Program-made: the position numbers and the translations under genes
IMG/VR virus record: IMGVR_UViG_3300047310_000200
Location: 1-39,170 of that record
Source: a virus
Direction: 5' to 3' (one strand)
Length of the DNA stretch: 39,170 nucleotides
The notes under the pieces: model-generated
What the model saw: the letters and a program-made list of their open reading frames with translations, nothing else
The model's database searches: none
What the model was told of the DNA's origin: nothing
Shown here: positions 28,792 to 35,354 of the stretch, piece after piece
How the letters are laid out: each line of letters starts with the position of its first letter
How positions within the stretch are numbered: the stretch's first letter is position 1

Positions 28792-29241
28792 CTACCCGAC
28801 CCGTTTTCTAACCTTTCGGATGGCTCGCGGCACCTCAGGAGGATCACTGTACAGATGCCCGTCAATCTCGACATACGATCCTCCCCATGTGAACAACCAC
28901 CGAAGATGCTCCATCCCCTCCGCATCACCAATACCGTGAGGACGACCGAGCCTCAAAAGCTCACCAACCGTACTCGTATCCACCCGGTTAAACGTGGGTC
29001 GCAGAACCTTTTCGTAGAAGTGCCACCCCAGACCCTGATACCTCCACGGATTTGTACCGGACACCAGTTTGACGCTTGCGTCCAACGAAAAATCAGGTTG
29101 GATCCGGAACGCCTTTCTATGTGCGTCCAGTTCCAGTGGTCTTCCGGCCATGTGCGCCTGAGGCGCGACCGAGATCGTCTGATATCCTCCAACCGTCGGG
29201 GTGGTGTCCTCCCTGTTAACCTTCACGATCGCCTTGCTCAT
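28792..29241 (-). CDS. Unknown basic protein
   Basis: A 149-residue protein starting MSKAIVKVNREDTTPTVGGY, fixed by AGGAGACGTGTT before that ATG and by the promoter at 29261. It is beta-rich (TFNRVDTSTVGELLRLGRPH, FTWGGSYVEIDGHLYSD) and ends in RKVRKRVG. Not recognised. It is a single-gene unit with its own terminator. Confidence 0.55.
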   Translation of the reverse strand: MSKAIVKVNREDTTPTVGGYQTISVAPQAHMAGRPLELDAHRKAFRIQPDFSLDASVKLVSGTNPWRYQGLGWHFYEKVLRPTFNRVDTSTVGELLRLGRPHGIGDAEGMEHLRWLFTWGGSYVEIDGHLYSDPPEVPRAIRKVRKRVG

Positions 29242-29260
29242 AACACGTCTCCTATGCGTA

Positions 29261-29292
29261 ATTGTAGCATTGGGAGGTTGCATCTTGCAACC
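29261..29292 (-). promoter_or_regulatory. Sigma-70 promoter with inverted repeat, leftward
   Basis: Minus-strand TTGCAA (29285-29290), 18 bp, TACAAT (29261-29266). GGTTGCA-TCT-TGCAACC (29276-29292) is a perfect 7-bp inverted repeat over the -35 box, a likely operator. Confidence 0.65.
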
Positions 29293-29312
29293 CCCCATAT
29301 GCAATTCCTAGC

Positions 29313-29741
29313 TTACTGCGGAAATGCCGTACCAACGTACCGGATGGCGGCCACCAGAATCTCACGACCATTGATCGTGACTGTTTGTTCCGGGACAAAC
29401 GACGACCACACATCCGTGACGGATTCAAACAACATATCATTTTTGTACGCTGCCGCCATGACTTCTGACCAATCCTTATTGGCATTGAACCATGCTTCGG
29501 CTGACACGATTTCTGCATCGCTGAGTTCGTACAAGCGACCCGGCCGACCATCCGCTGCTGCCATTGGATTGCACATATCGGCTGCAAAATCAGCGACCTC
29601 TTCCCAGAGGAGGTGATCGGCAACGCTTGGCAGGTGATTTGCCGTTAGATTTCCCAGTTCATCTTGATCGTTAGAGTTCCTGGATGAATTAAGTTCCGCG
29701 AGCCGCGCACGGATGGCGGAATCGATTGCTACGGAGTTCAT
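29313..29741 (-). CDS. Unknown acidic protein
   Basis: A 142-residue protein (MNSVAIDSAIRARLAELNSS, then ADHLLWEEVADFAADMCNPM), mostly helical and acidic, ending in a strand-rich GREILVAAIRYVG. AAACAAAGGATC precedes the ATG, after the promoter at 29797 and a GTTGGC/GCCAAC hairpin (29773-29789). Not recognised. Confidence 0.55.
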   Translation of the reverse strand: MNSVAIDSAIRARLAELNSSRNSNDQDELGNLTANHLPSVADHLLWEEVADFAADMCNPMAAADGRPGRLYELSDAEIVSAEAWFNANKDWSEVMAAAYKNDMLFESVTDVWSSFVPEQTVTINGREILVAAIRYVGTAFPQ

Positions 29742-29796
29742 CGTCTTGATCCTTTGTTTGCTTCTTGACCACGTTGGCGGCTTGCCAACTCAACAA

Positions 29797-29825
29797 ATAA
29801 TAGCACAATGCTACGCAGATTGCAA
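29797..29825 (-). promoter_or_regulatory. Sigma-70 promoter, leftward
   Basis: Minus-strand TTGCAA (29820-29825), 17 bp with CTGCGTAG, TATTAT (29797-29802). The spacer GTAGCATTGTGC matches rightward cassettes 3-5, showing one promoter family on both strands. Confidence 0.75.
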
Positions 29826-29852
29826 GCTTCTCTCACATATCGTCGGGCGATG

Positions 29853-30045
29853 GTCGTTACGTTTCCTCATTAACTCTTGAAAAGATTTCAAGATCGTACG
29901 ACGTCGTTGTATCATCCTCCCGGTCCATGGTCCTTGGTCCTCGATCTGTGATCGTTACGTTTCCTCGTCAGGATCATGAAATCTTTTCCAGACCTTCAAG
30001 ACAAAAAGAAGGGGAGCCGAAGCTCCCCTTGTCGTTACGATTCCT
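29853..30045. repeat. Three copies of a GTCGTTACGTTTCCT motif
   Basis: Copies lie at 29853-29867, 29951-29965 (first base A) and 30031-30045 (one change). Two more are at 18075-18089 and 28698-28712. All are outside genes. Between them are a CTTGAAA/TTTCAAG inverted repeat (about 29876-29893) and GGTCC repeats (about 29924-29940). No gene is seen from 29826 to 30001 beyond a doubtful 19-residue frame. Confidence 0.65.
30002..30030 (-). terminator. Intrinsic terminator with UUCG loop, leftward
   Basis: On the minus strand AAGGGGAGC-TTCG-GCTCCCCTT (30009-30030) is followed by CTTTTTG. It ends the 30388-30045 operon. Confidence 0.9.
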
Positions 30046-30098
30046 TAGAACCAGATGCTCCACACGAGGAGCGTTAGAAATGCTAGGGTGAATGTCAT
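30045..30098 (-). CDS. 17-residue membrane micropeptide
   Basis: MTFTLAFLTLLVWSIWF starts in the ATGA that ends the 30095-30388 gene, with GAGGAGGGAGG just upstream, and stops 15 bases before the terminator. It is one hydrophobic helix. The strong ribosome site and tight fit between stop and terminator argue for a real gene. Confidence 0.5.
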   Translation of the reverse strand: MTFTLAFLTLLVWSIWF

Positions 30099-30388
30099 AC
30101 CTCCCTCCTCTTATTCCACCACTCTTGGATTTCTTCCTCCTGTTTCTTGGCGAGGTCATTCAGTAATCTTTGTTCATCCTCTGTCAGGTCATTCCAGTGT
30201 GCTGCCAGATTCTCAAATCCTATGTGGTCGTGTGGGCCAGAATCCTCCCGGTTGGGAATTTCTTTCTGCTTAGGAACGATGACGTTCCAAAGCTTGATGT
30301 AAAGATCCTCTGGGATTCCATCCCAGCATTCTGCAACCTCATCGGCGCGGGTGGTTTCAAACATCGCGTGGGGTTTCATCTTCATCAT
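30095..30388 (-). CDS. Small acidic helical protein
   Basis: A 97-residue protein (MMKMKPHAMFETTRADEVAE, then a long helical DEQRLLNDLAKKQEEEIQEW tail). CAAAGGATG lies at the start; one of the next Met codons may be used instead. Not recognised. Coupled to the 17-residue membrane peptide. Confidence 0.5.
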   Translation of the reverse strand: MMKMKPHAMFETTRADEVAECWDGIPEDLYIKLWNVIVPKQKEIPNREDSGPHDHIGFENLAAHWNDLTEDEQRLLNDLAKKQEEEIQEWWNKRREV

Positions 30389-30427
30389 CCTTTGGGGTTT
30401 GGGCCGCGCGGGGCGCGGCGAAGGGCA

Positions 30428-30455
30428 AAAGAAAAGGGCGGCCGAAGCCGCCCCC
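30428..30455 (-). terminator. Intrinsic terminator with UUCG loop, leftward
   Basis: On the minus strand GGGCGGC-TTCG-GCCGCCC (30436-30453) is followed by TTTTCTTTT. It ends the 30473-30850 gene. Confidence 0.9.
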
Positions 30456-30472
30456 TGTAGGATTTTGCCCGG

Positions 30473-30850
30473 TTACTCGACCACGGGCGCGGCCGGTGCC
30501 TCGACCGCGATAAACCCGTGCGCCGCATCCCAGCGCAAATCGTCGTGGGCAAGGGCGGCCTTGTTGCCCGCCTCGACGCTGGCCTGGACGTACTGGGCAA
30601 CCGTGTATCCATCCCGGTGCAGCCCAAACCGCGCGTAGGACTTGCCCGACGGGCGCTTGGGGTTTGCGGCCGAAATAAGGCGGATGACCTGGCCGGGTGC
30701 GAACCGGCCGGACACGTAACGCGCGGCCTTGACCTTGACCGGCGCGGCCACGGGGGCGACCGGCGCGGTTTCGACCGGCGCGGTTTCGACGGGCGCGACC
30801 GGCGCGGTTTCGACGGGCGCGGACTTGGCATTGCGATTTTTGCGGGACAT
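30473..30850 (-). CDS. GC-rich paralogue of the alanine-rich protein at 2957-3490
   Basis: A 125-residue protein starting MSRKNRNAKS. A disordered Pro/Val/Thr repeat (APVETAPVAPVETAP) leads into QVIRLISAANPKRPSGKSYA, YTVAQYVQASVEAG and DDLRWDAAHGFIAVEAP, the same domain order as 2957-3490. Codons are far richer in G and C than in neighbouring genes, which suggests separate transfer. The 30485-30860 region upstream has CCCCCTAGGGGG and GGTTAGCC/GGCTAGCC hairpins. Function unknown. Confidence 0.65.
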   Translation of the reverse strand: MSRKNRNAKSAPVETAPVAPVETAPVETAPVAPVAAPVKVKAARYVSGRFAPGQVIRLISAANPKRPSGKSYARFGLHRDGYTVAQYVQASVEAGNKAALAHDDLRWDAAHGFIAVEAPAAPVVE

Positions 30851-30985
30851 AACTACCATCCTATTAAACCCCCTAGGGGGCGAACCGGGCTAGCCGATTG
30901 GCTAACCAACATTGCTACAGTACCACAATACGCCATCAAGTACATGTGGCAAGTTGACACACCCCCCGTTAAACCGTTCGGGTAT

Positions 30986-31017
30986 AGCGGTTGTATTGGG
31001 CTAATTGCACAACCGCT
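30986..31017. repeat. Perfect 9-bp inverted repeat
   Basis: AGCGGTTGT (30986-30994) and ACAACCGCT (31009-31017). It lies in the 30860-31459 non-coding stretch, 47 bases before the CGTCGTATCC array. Confidence 0.6.
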
Positions 31018-31063
31018 CGGGCACAACCGTTATGCATTTTCGTATATAACGCTTCGGCCCTAG

Positions 31064-31180
31064 CGTCGTATCCCATATGTACAACGCCCGTCGTATCCAC
31101 ATATGTACAACGCCCGTCGTATCCTAAATGTACATCGGTTGTGCTGCTCGGCAATGCACGCGTCGTATCCTAAATGTTCA
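31064..31180. repeat. Four direct repeats of CGTCGTATCC-(N3-5)-TGTACA
   Basis: CGTCGTATCC starts at 31064, 31089, 31115 and 31161; each is followed within a few bases by TGTACA (31078, 31104, 31129) or TGTTCA (31175). The first three units are 25-26 bp apart. The 30860-31459 stretch has no gene. The shared TGTACA links it to the array at 28351-28578. Confidence 0.85.
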
Positions 31181-31354
31181 ACGGCAAAAGACAGTCATTT
31201 CGATTTGGGTCCCCTTCGGGGTATATCCCAGACCCAACGACGACGACTTTTCAACTTTATGATGAGACTCAAAAACCCCATCCCATCCACCCCAAACCCA
31301 GGATCTTTATTCTCAGACAATAAACCGCAAACCCAAACCCCACGCACGATGCCC

Positions 31355-31437
31355 CGTAAACGCCGGACAAGGCGTTTACGCTTGTATTCAGGGACAACCC
31401 TGTGGTATATTGTTGTCTTGAAATAAAGCGTTTACGC
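31355..31437 (+). promoter_or_regulatory. Promoter flanked by GCGTTTACG repeats
   Basis: TTGTAT (31382-31387), 18 bp, TATATT (31406-31411); the spacer contains CAGGG-ACAA-CCCTG (31389-31402). Just upstream, CGTAAACGCC/GGCGTTTACG (31355-31380) is a perfect 10-bp hairpin, and GCGTTTACGC recurs downstream (31428-31437). Probably a regulated promoter for the 31460 gene. Confidence 0.55.
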
Positions 31438-31459
31438 TCGGTCCCTACGGGCTTGACAA

Positions 31460-31621
31460 ATGAAAATCTGTCCATGTTGCGGGAAACAATTTAGACCTAA
31501 ACGGAACAACCAAATCTACATAAACGCGAGGCACCGTTCAGCTCACTTCAACGTCCTCCACGATATTCCCGGTCAACTGCGCGCTCAACGAGCGACGAAG
31601 AAAGTAGTGCGGCGACCCTGA
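31460..31621 (+). CDS. Small zinc-finger-like protein
   Basis: A 53-residue basic protein: MKICPCCGKQFRPKRNNQIY, then INARHRSAHFNV, ending KKVVRRP. CPCCGKQF.PKR.NQ.Y is the usual start of small treble-clef-type zinc fingers, here with His residues later. It is the only rightward gene in a leftward region, so a local regulator is plausible. No strong ribosome site is visible. Its 3' end touches RNA copy B. Confidence 0.5.
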   Translation: MKICPCCGKQFRPKRNNQIYINARHRSAHFNVLHDIPGQLRAQRATKKVVRRP

Positions 31622-31770
31622 GAAGGATGCACTCATGTCGCCGCTGCGGACTGTTATTTTCATATGCAAGGTCACCTGTCCGCTGGACCTTGTCGCAGCT
31701 CTGGTCGATGCCCCTCTCTTGGGCATCTTCTGACCACCCGCTGCGCCGGGGTTGGGTGTTTATCTCCCGG
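31605..31770. ncRNA. Conserved pseudoknotted RNA element, copy B
   Basis: Homologue of 11643-11795. GCGGCGA/TCGCCGC forms a perfect outer stem. CAAGGTC (31667-31673) pairs with GACCTTG (31686-31692) around the identical loop ACCTGTCCGCTG, and GCGGAC (31646-31651) can pair with loop bases GTCCGC (31678-31683). A GATGCCC/GGGCATC hairpin follows. Base differences from copy A keep the pairing. It lies just downstream of the leftward 31803-32069 gene. Confidence 0.6.
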
Positions 31771-31802
31771 TCAAGGTCGATGCTCCATTGGAACATTGAC
31801 CC

Positions 31803-32069
31803 TCAAATCGGGTAGACCGGCGGTCCTTTAGGGGCACGCTTGCCACCTTTCTTCCGACGAGTTTCAACTCCACGCTTCGCCGCGTTGCTCCTAGCTTCCC
31901 CGGCCAACTCCCGCCTAAAGGTTTCCATATGCTCGGCAGGGATCTTGTCCTTGTGATTCTTGTAGCAGTTGAACTCGTGAGCCGTGAAGGTGTATTCGTC
32001 GAACGGGCGCAGAAATCGACCGCAGACGGCGCAGTCACGAGGAACTTTGAACTTCTTTCTTTGAGTCAT
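31803..32069 (-). CDS. Small basic zinc-finger protein
   Basis: An 88-residue protein starting MTQRKKFKVPRDCAVCGRFL, the ATG in an ATGA overlap with the previous gene. CAVC and a later Cys/His (HEFNCYKNH) make a probable zinc site; the C-terminus is very basic (KRGVETRRKKGGKRAPKG). DNA or RNA binding likely. RNA copy B follows it. Confidence 0.55.
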   Translation of the reverse strand: MTQRKKFKVPRDCAVCGRFLRPFDEYTFTAHEFNCYKNHKDKIPAEHMETFRRELAGEARSNAAKRGVETRRKKGGKRAPKGPPVYPI

Positions 32070-32299
32070 TTCATCACTCTCCATTCTTCGGGGTATAAGT
32101 CAACGACGATGCAATCTCCCGGGTGGACCGGCGCTATCGTTGGTGATTCAACTAGTGAACTTTTTGTGACAAAGCATTCCAGAACCTTGATAAAGATCCA
32201 CAGTCCTCCCTGAATTATCTTCAGGATAATCCCAATGGCGAGCAAAGCGCCGCCGACGCAAACCATGATAGCGGCCATGAGTAACAGAAATAGGGTCAT
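32066..32299 (-). CDS. Small membrane protein
   Basis: A 77-residue protein starting MTLFLLLMAAIMVCVGGALL, chosen for the ATGA overlap with the 32296 gene. One long or two short membrane helices (to about residue 38, LWIFIKVLE) are followed by a soluble end. Not recognised; holin-like and exclusion roles are both open. Confidence 0.5.
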   Translation of the reverse strand: MTLFLLLMAAIMVCVGGALLAIGIILKIIQGGLWIFIKVLECFVTKSSLVESPTIAPVHPGDCIVVDLYPEEWRVMK

Positions 32300-32508
32300 T
32301 TGTGCTGCGGCCAATTGCCAGATGTGAGACCATCGTACAGTGAGGCGATAACCAGTCGGCAAATTTCCCTATCCCAAACATCGGTTCGTGGTGTTTCTTT
32401 TTGTAATCTGTCAACCAACTGAAAAAAGCCGCGTTGTTCTTTTCCTGTTGGTGACAAGAGGTTTGCTGCCACCAACAGATGTTGGAGTGCGTCGTATGCC
32501 TCGGACAT
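32296..32508 (-). CDS. Unknown small helical protein
   Basis: A 70-residue protein starting MSEAYDALQHLLVAANLLSP. AAAGGAAG precedes the ATG, after the promoter at 32539; longer frames start upstream of that promoter. Not recognised. Confidence 0.5.
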   Translation of the reverse strand: MSEAYDALQHLLVAANLLSPTGKEQRGFFQLVDRLQKETPRTDVWDREICRLVIASLYDGLTSGNWPQHK

Positions 32509-32538
32509 TGGTAAGTTCTTCCTTTTGTACGCAAGTGT

Positions 32539-32567
32539 ATTGTAGCACATGAAACCGGCGGTTGCAA
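32539..32567 (-). promoter_or_regulatory. Sigma-70 promoter, leftward
   Basis: Minus-strand TTGCAA (32562-32567), 17 bp, TACAAT (32539-32544), 30 bases before the 32508 ATG. Confidence 0.7.
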
Positions 32568-32576
32568 GCAGACCCT

Positions 32577-32798
32577 TTACCAATCGCGATGCACTACAAA
32601 CCACGTCGTATCTTCTTTCACATTCAACGACCATCTATTCTCGGCAATCATGACGCGCACTGTGTTTACGTTATACCCGGTCTCATTGGATATCTGCCGT
32701 GCGGTCAGCCCGTATTTCCGCAACCCATATACGATCCGAGCCTTGGTCCCTGGCTTGGGGACAGGCCAGCCATCGTCGTCGCGTGGTCTTGTCATCAT
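32577..32798 (-). CDS. Small helix-turn-helix protein
   Basis: A 73-residue protein. TKARIVYGLRKYGLTARQIS, then NETGYNVNTVRVMIAENRW is a clear HTH (first helix, LTARQIS turn, NVNTVRV recognition helix). Probably a local transcription regulator. Its ATG overlaps the previous stop (ATGA). Confidence 0.65.
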   Translation of the reverse strand: MMTRPRDDDGWPVPKPGTKARIVYGLRKYGLTARQISNETGYNVNTVRVMIAENRWSLNVKEDTTWFVVHRDW

Positions 32799-33010
32799 TC
32801 CTCTTCTCTTTGAATCACTTCCCTCGCCTCTTTCATCCCAATTCCCAACGACTTTGCTACTTTAATCACAAAAGCATTCTTCTTCCGGTACTCTCTCATT
32901 CTTGCGTTGTATACTTCCCGTTGTTCTGGAGTCCGATTCCATTGACCATTAGTCCAGGTGGCTTTCTTTGCAAGATATCGGTTACGGAAATACTGACTAC
33001 GATCTGCCAT
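32795..33010 (-). CDS. Unknown small basic protein
   Basis: A 71-residue protein (MADRSQYFRNRYLAKKATWT, then YNARMREYRKKNAFVIKVAK), helical and basic with an acidic REEE end. It overlaps the next upstream gene by 14 bases. Not recognised. Confidence 0.5.
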   Translation of the reverse strand: MADRSQYFRNRYLAKKATWTNGQWNRTPEQREVYNARMREYRKKNAFVIKVAKSLGIGMKEAREVIQREEE

Positions 33011-33335
33011 GAGCTTCTAACACATCTTTCCAACTTTCATAAGCCTCGCCTTCAGGGTCTATCCCGGTTAAGTCCTTGCCAAACAATCTCGCGACTCGCA
33101 TGATGGCGTTGTGATGTTTTTCTTTGATGAGCACAGCCATCAATCCCGCACACTGCTGAGGTTTATCACCTTGCCGTTTGCGACTGTCGTTGAAGTATTT
33201 GTACTGAACTGTCTTGTGGCATTGGAAAGCTGTCGCAGTCTTTATTTCTTCTAAGCGTTCAGCATCAAGCTGAAACAGTTCGCCTTGGCCCTTACGAAAA
33301 GGGCACGTGACGCATGGTCTTTTCAAATCAAACAT
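32997..33335 (-). CDS. DUF6283-like cysteine protein
   Basis: A 112-residue protein. FDLKRPCVTCPFRKGQG, then LEEIKTATAFQCHKTVQYKY and QQCAGLMAVLI give the RPCxxCPFR, FQCHKTV and C-x-G-x-M blocks of DUF6283, a phage and bacterial family of unknown role, probably metal-binding. AAAGGGACACGTG precedes the ATG; GTG at 33338 is an alternative. Confidence 0.65.
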   Translation of the reverse strand: MFDLKRPCVTCPFRKGQGELFQLDAERLEEIKTATAFQCHKTVQYKYFNDSRKRQGDKPQQCAGLMAVLIKEKHHNAIMRVARLFGKDLTGIDPEGEAYESWKDVLEAHGRS

Positions 33336-33360
33336 CACGTGTCCCTTTTCATCCTCCAGG

Positions 33361-33642
33361 TTACGTCAAGTCTACGTTGTCACCAATCTCAACTAACACG
33401 TCACCGAAGGTTACGTCCCGATCTTCGTTACACGCTTTCAGCCACGCACTATACGCATAACTGTTGAGCTGTTCTGCTTTTCCGTTTGATGAATGCCAAT
33501 CCGTCCCGACAGATGTGAGATATTTAGCTGCGGCGCAGATAGTATTGTCACTATAGAGAAAGGGCTCATTCTTCGGTTGTTTTTCCAACCACTCCTTGAA
33601 TCCTGCGAGTGATGGTAAGTCCCAGTTGGGGTTATTGAGCAT
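33361..33642 (-). CDS. Unknown small protein, paralogue of the 17254-17547 gene
   Basis: A 93-residue protein (NWDLPSLAGFKEWLEKQPKN, YSDNTICAAAKYLTSVGTDW, LNSYAYSAWLKACN). It shares PSL..F..WLE, DN..C...Y..S.G..DW and LN..AYS with the gene at 17254. CTAAAGGAGAATGGACC precedes the ATG. Its C-terminus is intact and may show what the other lost. Confidence 0.55.
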   Translation of the reverse strand: MLNNPNWDLPSLAGFKEWLEKQPKNEPFLYSDNTICAAAKYLTSVGTDWHSSNGKAEQLNSYAYSAWLKACNEDRDVTFGDVLVEIGDNVDLT

Positions 33643-33673
33643 TGGTCCATTCTCCTTTAGTTGCTTACTTCGT

Positions 33674-33696
33674 ATTATACCACAGTATGCACGCGA
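33674..33696 (-). promoter_or_regulatory. Extended -10 promoter, leftward
   Basis: Minus-strand TATAAT (33674-33679) preceded by TGG, an extended -10. The -35 region is weak. It lies 32 bases before the 33642 ATG. Confidence 0.5.
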
Positions 33697-33699
33697 ACG

Positions 33700-34362
33700 C
33701 TACTGTGATGGTAGCAACTCCTCGACAGCGATCATATGCTCGGATAATTCAATCACTGCTTGTCGTCCATCCTTTTCGGCTTCTTTAAGTAGTAGTGGAT
33801 ACCCGCTATCAATCGACGCCTTAACCTCATCCCGGTTAGCAGTGCGACTTTCGCAGAACCACCAAATGTCTTCTGGATTCCCTATTCTGATGAGCCACTC
33901 TTTTTCTACGCCAGTGCGGAATGGTGTATATTCCAGCGTAGTCCACACGGCTACCGCGCCTGGATTTCGTTCGATCATAAGACCAGGAGGGTTAACCGCT
34001 CCTATATCTTCCAAGTCCTTGGGGTTGCGTTTCATACGCGGCTTAGTCAGGAACGGGCACGCAGTCGCGGAGAAGATCGCACATTCAAGATGACACGGCG
34101 GCTCTGATGTTGTTCTGGTCACCGTACACATTGGACCTATCACAAAGCTCATGTACTTGCCGAGCTTATCCCCACAAACCCAACACAGATGCTTCTTGAC
34201 CGCGATGGCACGCTTGTAATAATCAGCAATCCTGAAGTCTCTCGTACCATCCGGCATAGTCTGAACAAACCAGGGAATTGGGAATCCCCTAGAATCTAGT
34301 GGGAGATGCTTCATATGTGGTGGAAGCGGTGGTAGTTCCGTTCGCAGTGAATGCTCAGTCAT
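33700..34362 (-). CDS. Conserved phage protein, zinc-binding
   Basis: A 220-residue protein: LDSRGFPIPWFVQTMPDGTR, DFRIADYYKRAIAVKKHLCW plus VCGDKLG, then FVIGPMCTVTRTTSEPPCHL and CAIFSATACPFLTKP. The DSRGFPIPWFV, CWVCG, GPMC...EPPCH and ACPFL blocks mark a family widespread in phages and some bacteria, with no known activity. The Cys/His spacing suggests zinc. AAAGGAGGACAC precedes the ATG, itself in an ATGA overlap. Confidence 0.7.
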   Translation of the reverse strand: MTEHSLRTELPPLPPHMKHLPLDSRGFPIPWFVQTMPDGTRDFRIADYYKRAIAVKKHLCWVCGDKLGKYMSFVIGPMCTVTRTTSEPPCHLECAIFSATACPFLTKPRMKRNPKDLEDIGAVNPPGLMIERNPGAVAVWTTLEYTPFRTGVEKEWLIRIGNPEDIWWFCESRTANRDEVKASIDSGYPLLLKEAEKDGRQAVIELSEHMIAVEELLPSQ

Positions 34363-34568
34363 GTGTCCTCCTTTACCTTTGGCGTGACATCTTCGAACTG
34401 AAACAGACGACTAGACAGTTCGGACTTAAAGTTTCCGAACTCTACCGTGCGTAAAGTGAAGTTGCCACTGAGTTGCCACGTTGTCCCCTCCCGGTTAGTC
34501 ACGTATAACTGACAGTAGACATGAGGCACTCCTGGAGCTTTCATGTATTGAATTTTGAAAATGGTCAT
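34359..34568 (-). CDS. Unknown small beta-rich protein
   Basis: A 69-residue protein starting MTIFKIQYMKAPGVPHVYCQ. The ATG is in an ATGA overlap and has AAAGGAGGCTGC upstream; the longer frame from 34613 is rejected. Not recognised. Confidence 0.5.
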   Translation of the reverse strand: MTIFKIQYMKAPGVPHVYCQLYVTNREGTTWQLSGNFTLRTVEFGNFKSELSSRLFQFEDVTPKVKEDT

Positions 34569-34765
34569 GCAGCCTCCTTTGGGAACCGACAGTTTGGGCA
34601 ACGATGCGTCCATTCATCACTGCTCCAGAATGGAGGCAGGGCCGTCCACCCCTCCCTTCGTAGCACTTTCACGGCTAATTGAAAGTCATCTGTAGCCGTG
34701 TCCAATGTTTCATGACAGTTGTCGCACTCAAATTCAATCAGACCCTTGATCCAATGGAGCGTCAT
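34565..34765 (-). CDS. Small zinc-ribbon protein
   Basis: A 66-residue protein with FECDNCHETLD and HRCPNCRFP, two CxxC knuckles about 34 residues apart: a zinc ribbon. The TDDFQLAVKVLRREGWTALP between them resembles ribbon inserts of small phage proteins. GGAGGATAGTGC precedes the ATG. Confidence 0.6.
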   Translation of the reverse strand: MTLHWIKGLIEFECDNCHETLDTATDDFQLAVKVLRREGWTALPPFWSSDEWTHRCPNCRFPKEAA

Positions 34766-34946
34766 GCACTATCCTCCTCCGTTCATATTCAGTCAGAACA
34801 GCGTTTTCCACGTGGCAATACAACTCCTGGTCAAATATAGGGTCATAAATTCCGTGTTTCTCTATAAAGTCAACAAGTGCCAGGACCTTGGCGTATGAAA
34901 CACCAAGTTCCTGGGCTATGGAGAAGTAAGGAAATGATAAACTCAT
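34734..34946 (-). CDS. Small HTH-like protein
   Basis: A 70-residue protein. FSIAQELGVSYAKVLALVDF reads as an HTH. The C-terminal half is helical and acidic/basic mixed. AACGGAGGATAC precedes the ATG; it overlaps both neighbours. Probably a DNA-binding regulator; no target known. Confidence 0.5.
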   Translation of the reverse strand: MSLSFPYFSIAQELGVSYAKVLALVDFIEKHGIYDPIFDQELYCHVENAVLTEYERRRIVHDAPLDQGSD

Positions 34947-35119
34947 GTATCCTCCGTTGAATCAACCTCGTCGAACCAGCTAATGAATTCGTTGAGGGTT
35001 GTCCTATCTTCTTCGCTTGCAGCCTCGACCAATGCTTTTCTCTTTTCATTGTATGGCCCATCTTCGTTGACTATATCTCCTAGTAGATCAAAAAACTGCT
35101 CAAGCTTTGCCTTGTTCAT
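34943..35119 (-). CDS. Small acidic protein
   Basis: A 58-residue acidic helical protein (MNKAKLEQFFDLLGDIVNED, ending WFDEVDSTEDT). AAGGAGGAAGTCC is ideal before the ATG, and the stop overlaps the next ATG (ATGA). Not recognised; strongly acidic small phage proteins are sometimes DNA mimics, but nothing here shows that. Confidence 0.55.
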   Translation of the reverse strand: MNKAKLEQFFDLLGDIVNEDGPYNEKRKALVEAASEEDRTTLNEFISWFDEVDSTEDT

Positions 35120-35354
35120 GGACTTCCTCCTTCTTGGGGTACGTGACCCCTTTGCCGAATTTCCATTCGAAGTTCGTGCAGTCGCCGCCGTCGGTGATAA
35201 TCACCCGGTTAATCACTCCTATCAGTGCAGCGGGTCGTTCAGTATAGGACTTTGCAACAGTGACTGCTTCTTCAGCACTAACGTAACGGCGCACATATTC
35301 ATATGTGTCGTTTGGATAGAATATGCACACTGAGAATTCTTTTTCGTTACTCAT
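35100..35354 (-). CDS. Unknown conserved small phage protein
   Basis: An 84-residue protein: FSVCIFYPNDTYEYVRRYVS, AEEAVTVAKSYTERPAAL and VINRVIITDGGDCTNFEWKF. This alpha/beta layout (EFSVC..Y.., AVTVAKSY..RPA.., VIITDGGD) is seen in small phage proteins; role unknown. Its ATG overlaps the previous stop (ATGA). Confidence 0.55.
   Translation of the reverse strand: MSNEKEFSVCIFYPNDTYEYVRRYVSAEEAVTVAKSYTERPAALIGVINRVIITDGGDCTNFEWKFGKGVTYPKKEEVHEQGKA

Noticed and set aside
28210-29616. A 468-residue rightward open frame
   Set aside because: It runs through the TGTACA array, across a terminator and antisense to two well-supported leftward genes; low-complexity translation with no family signs.
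30385-30831. A 148-residue Pro/Ser/Arg frame on the minus strand
   Set aside because: It is the out-of-frame shadow of the 30473-30850 gene and crosses its terminator; high GC keeps it open.
31064-31180. CRISPR-like direct repeats
   Set aside because: The repeated part is only about 10 bp with 15-36 bp between copies that also repeat; not spacer-like.
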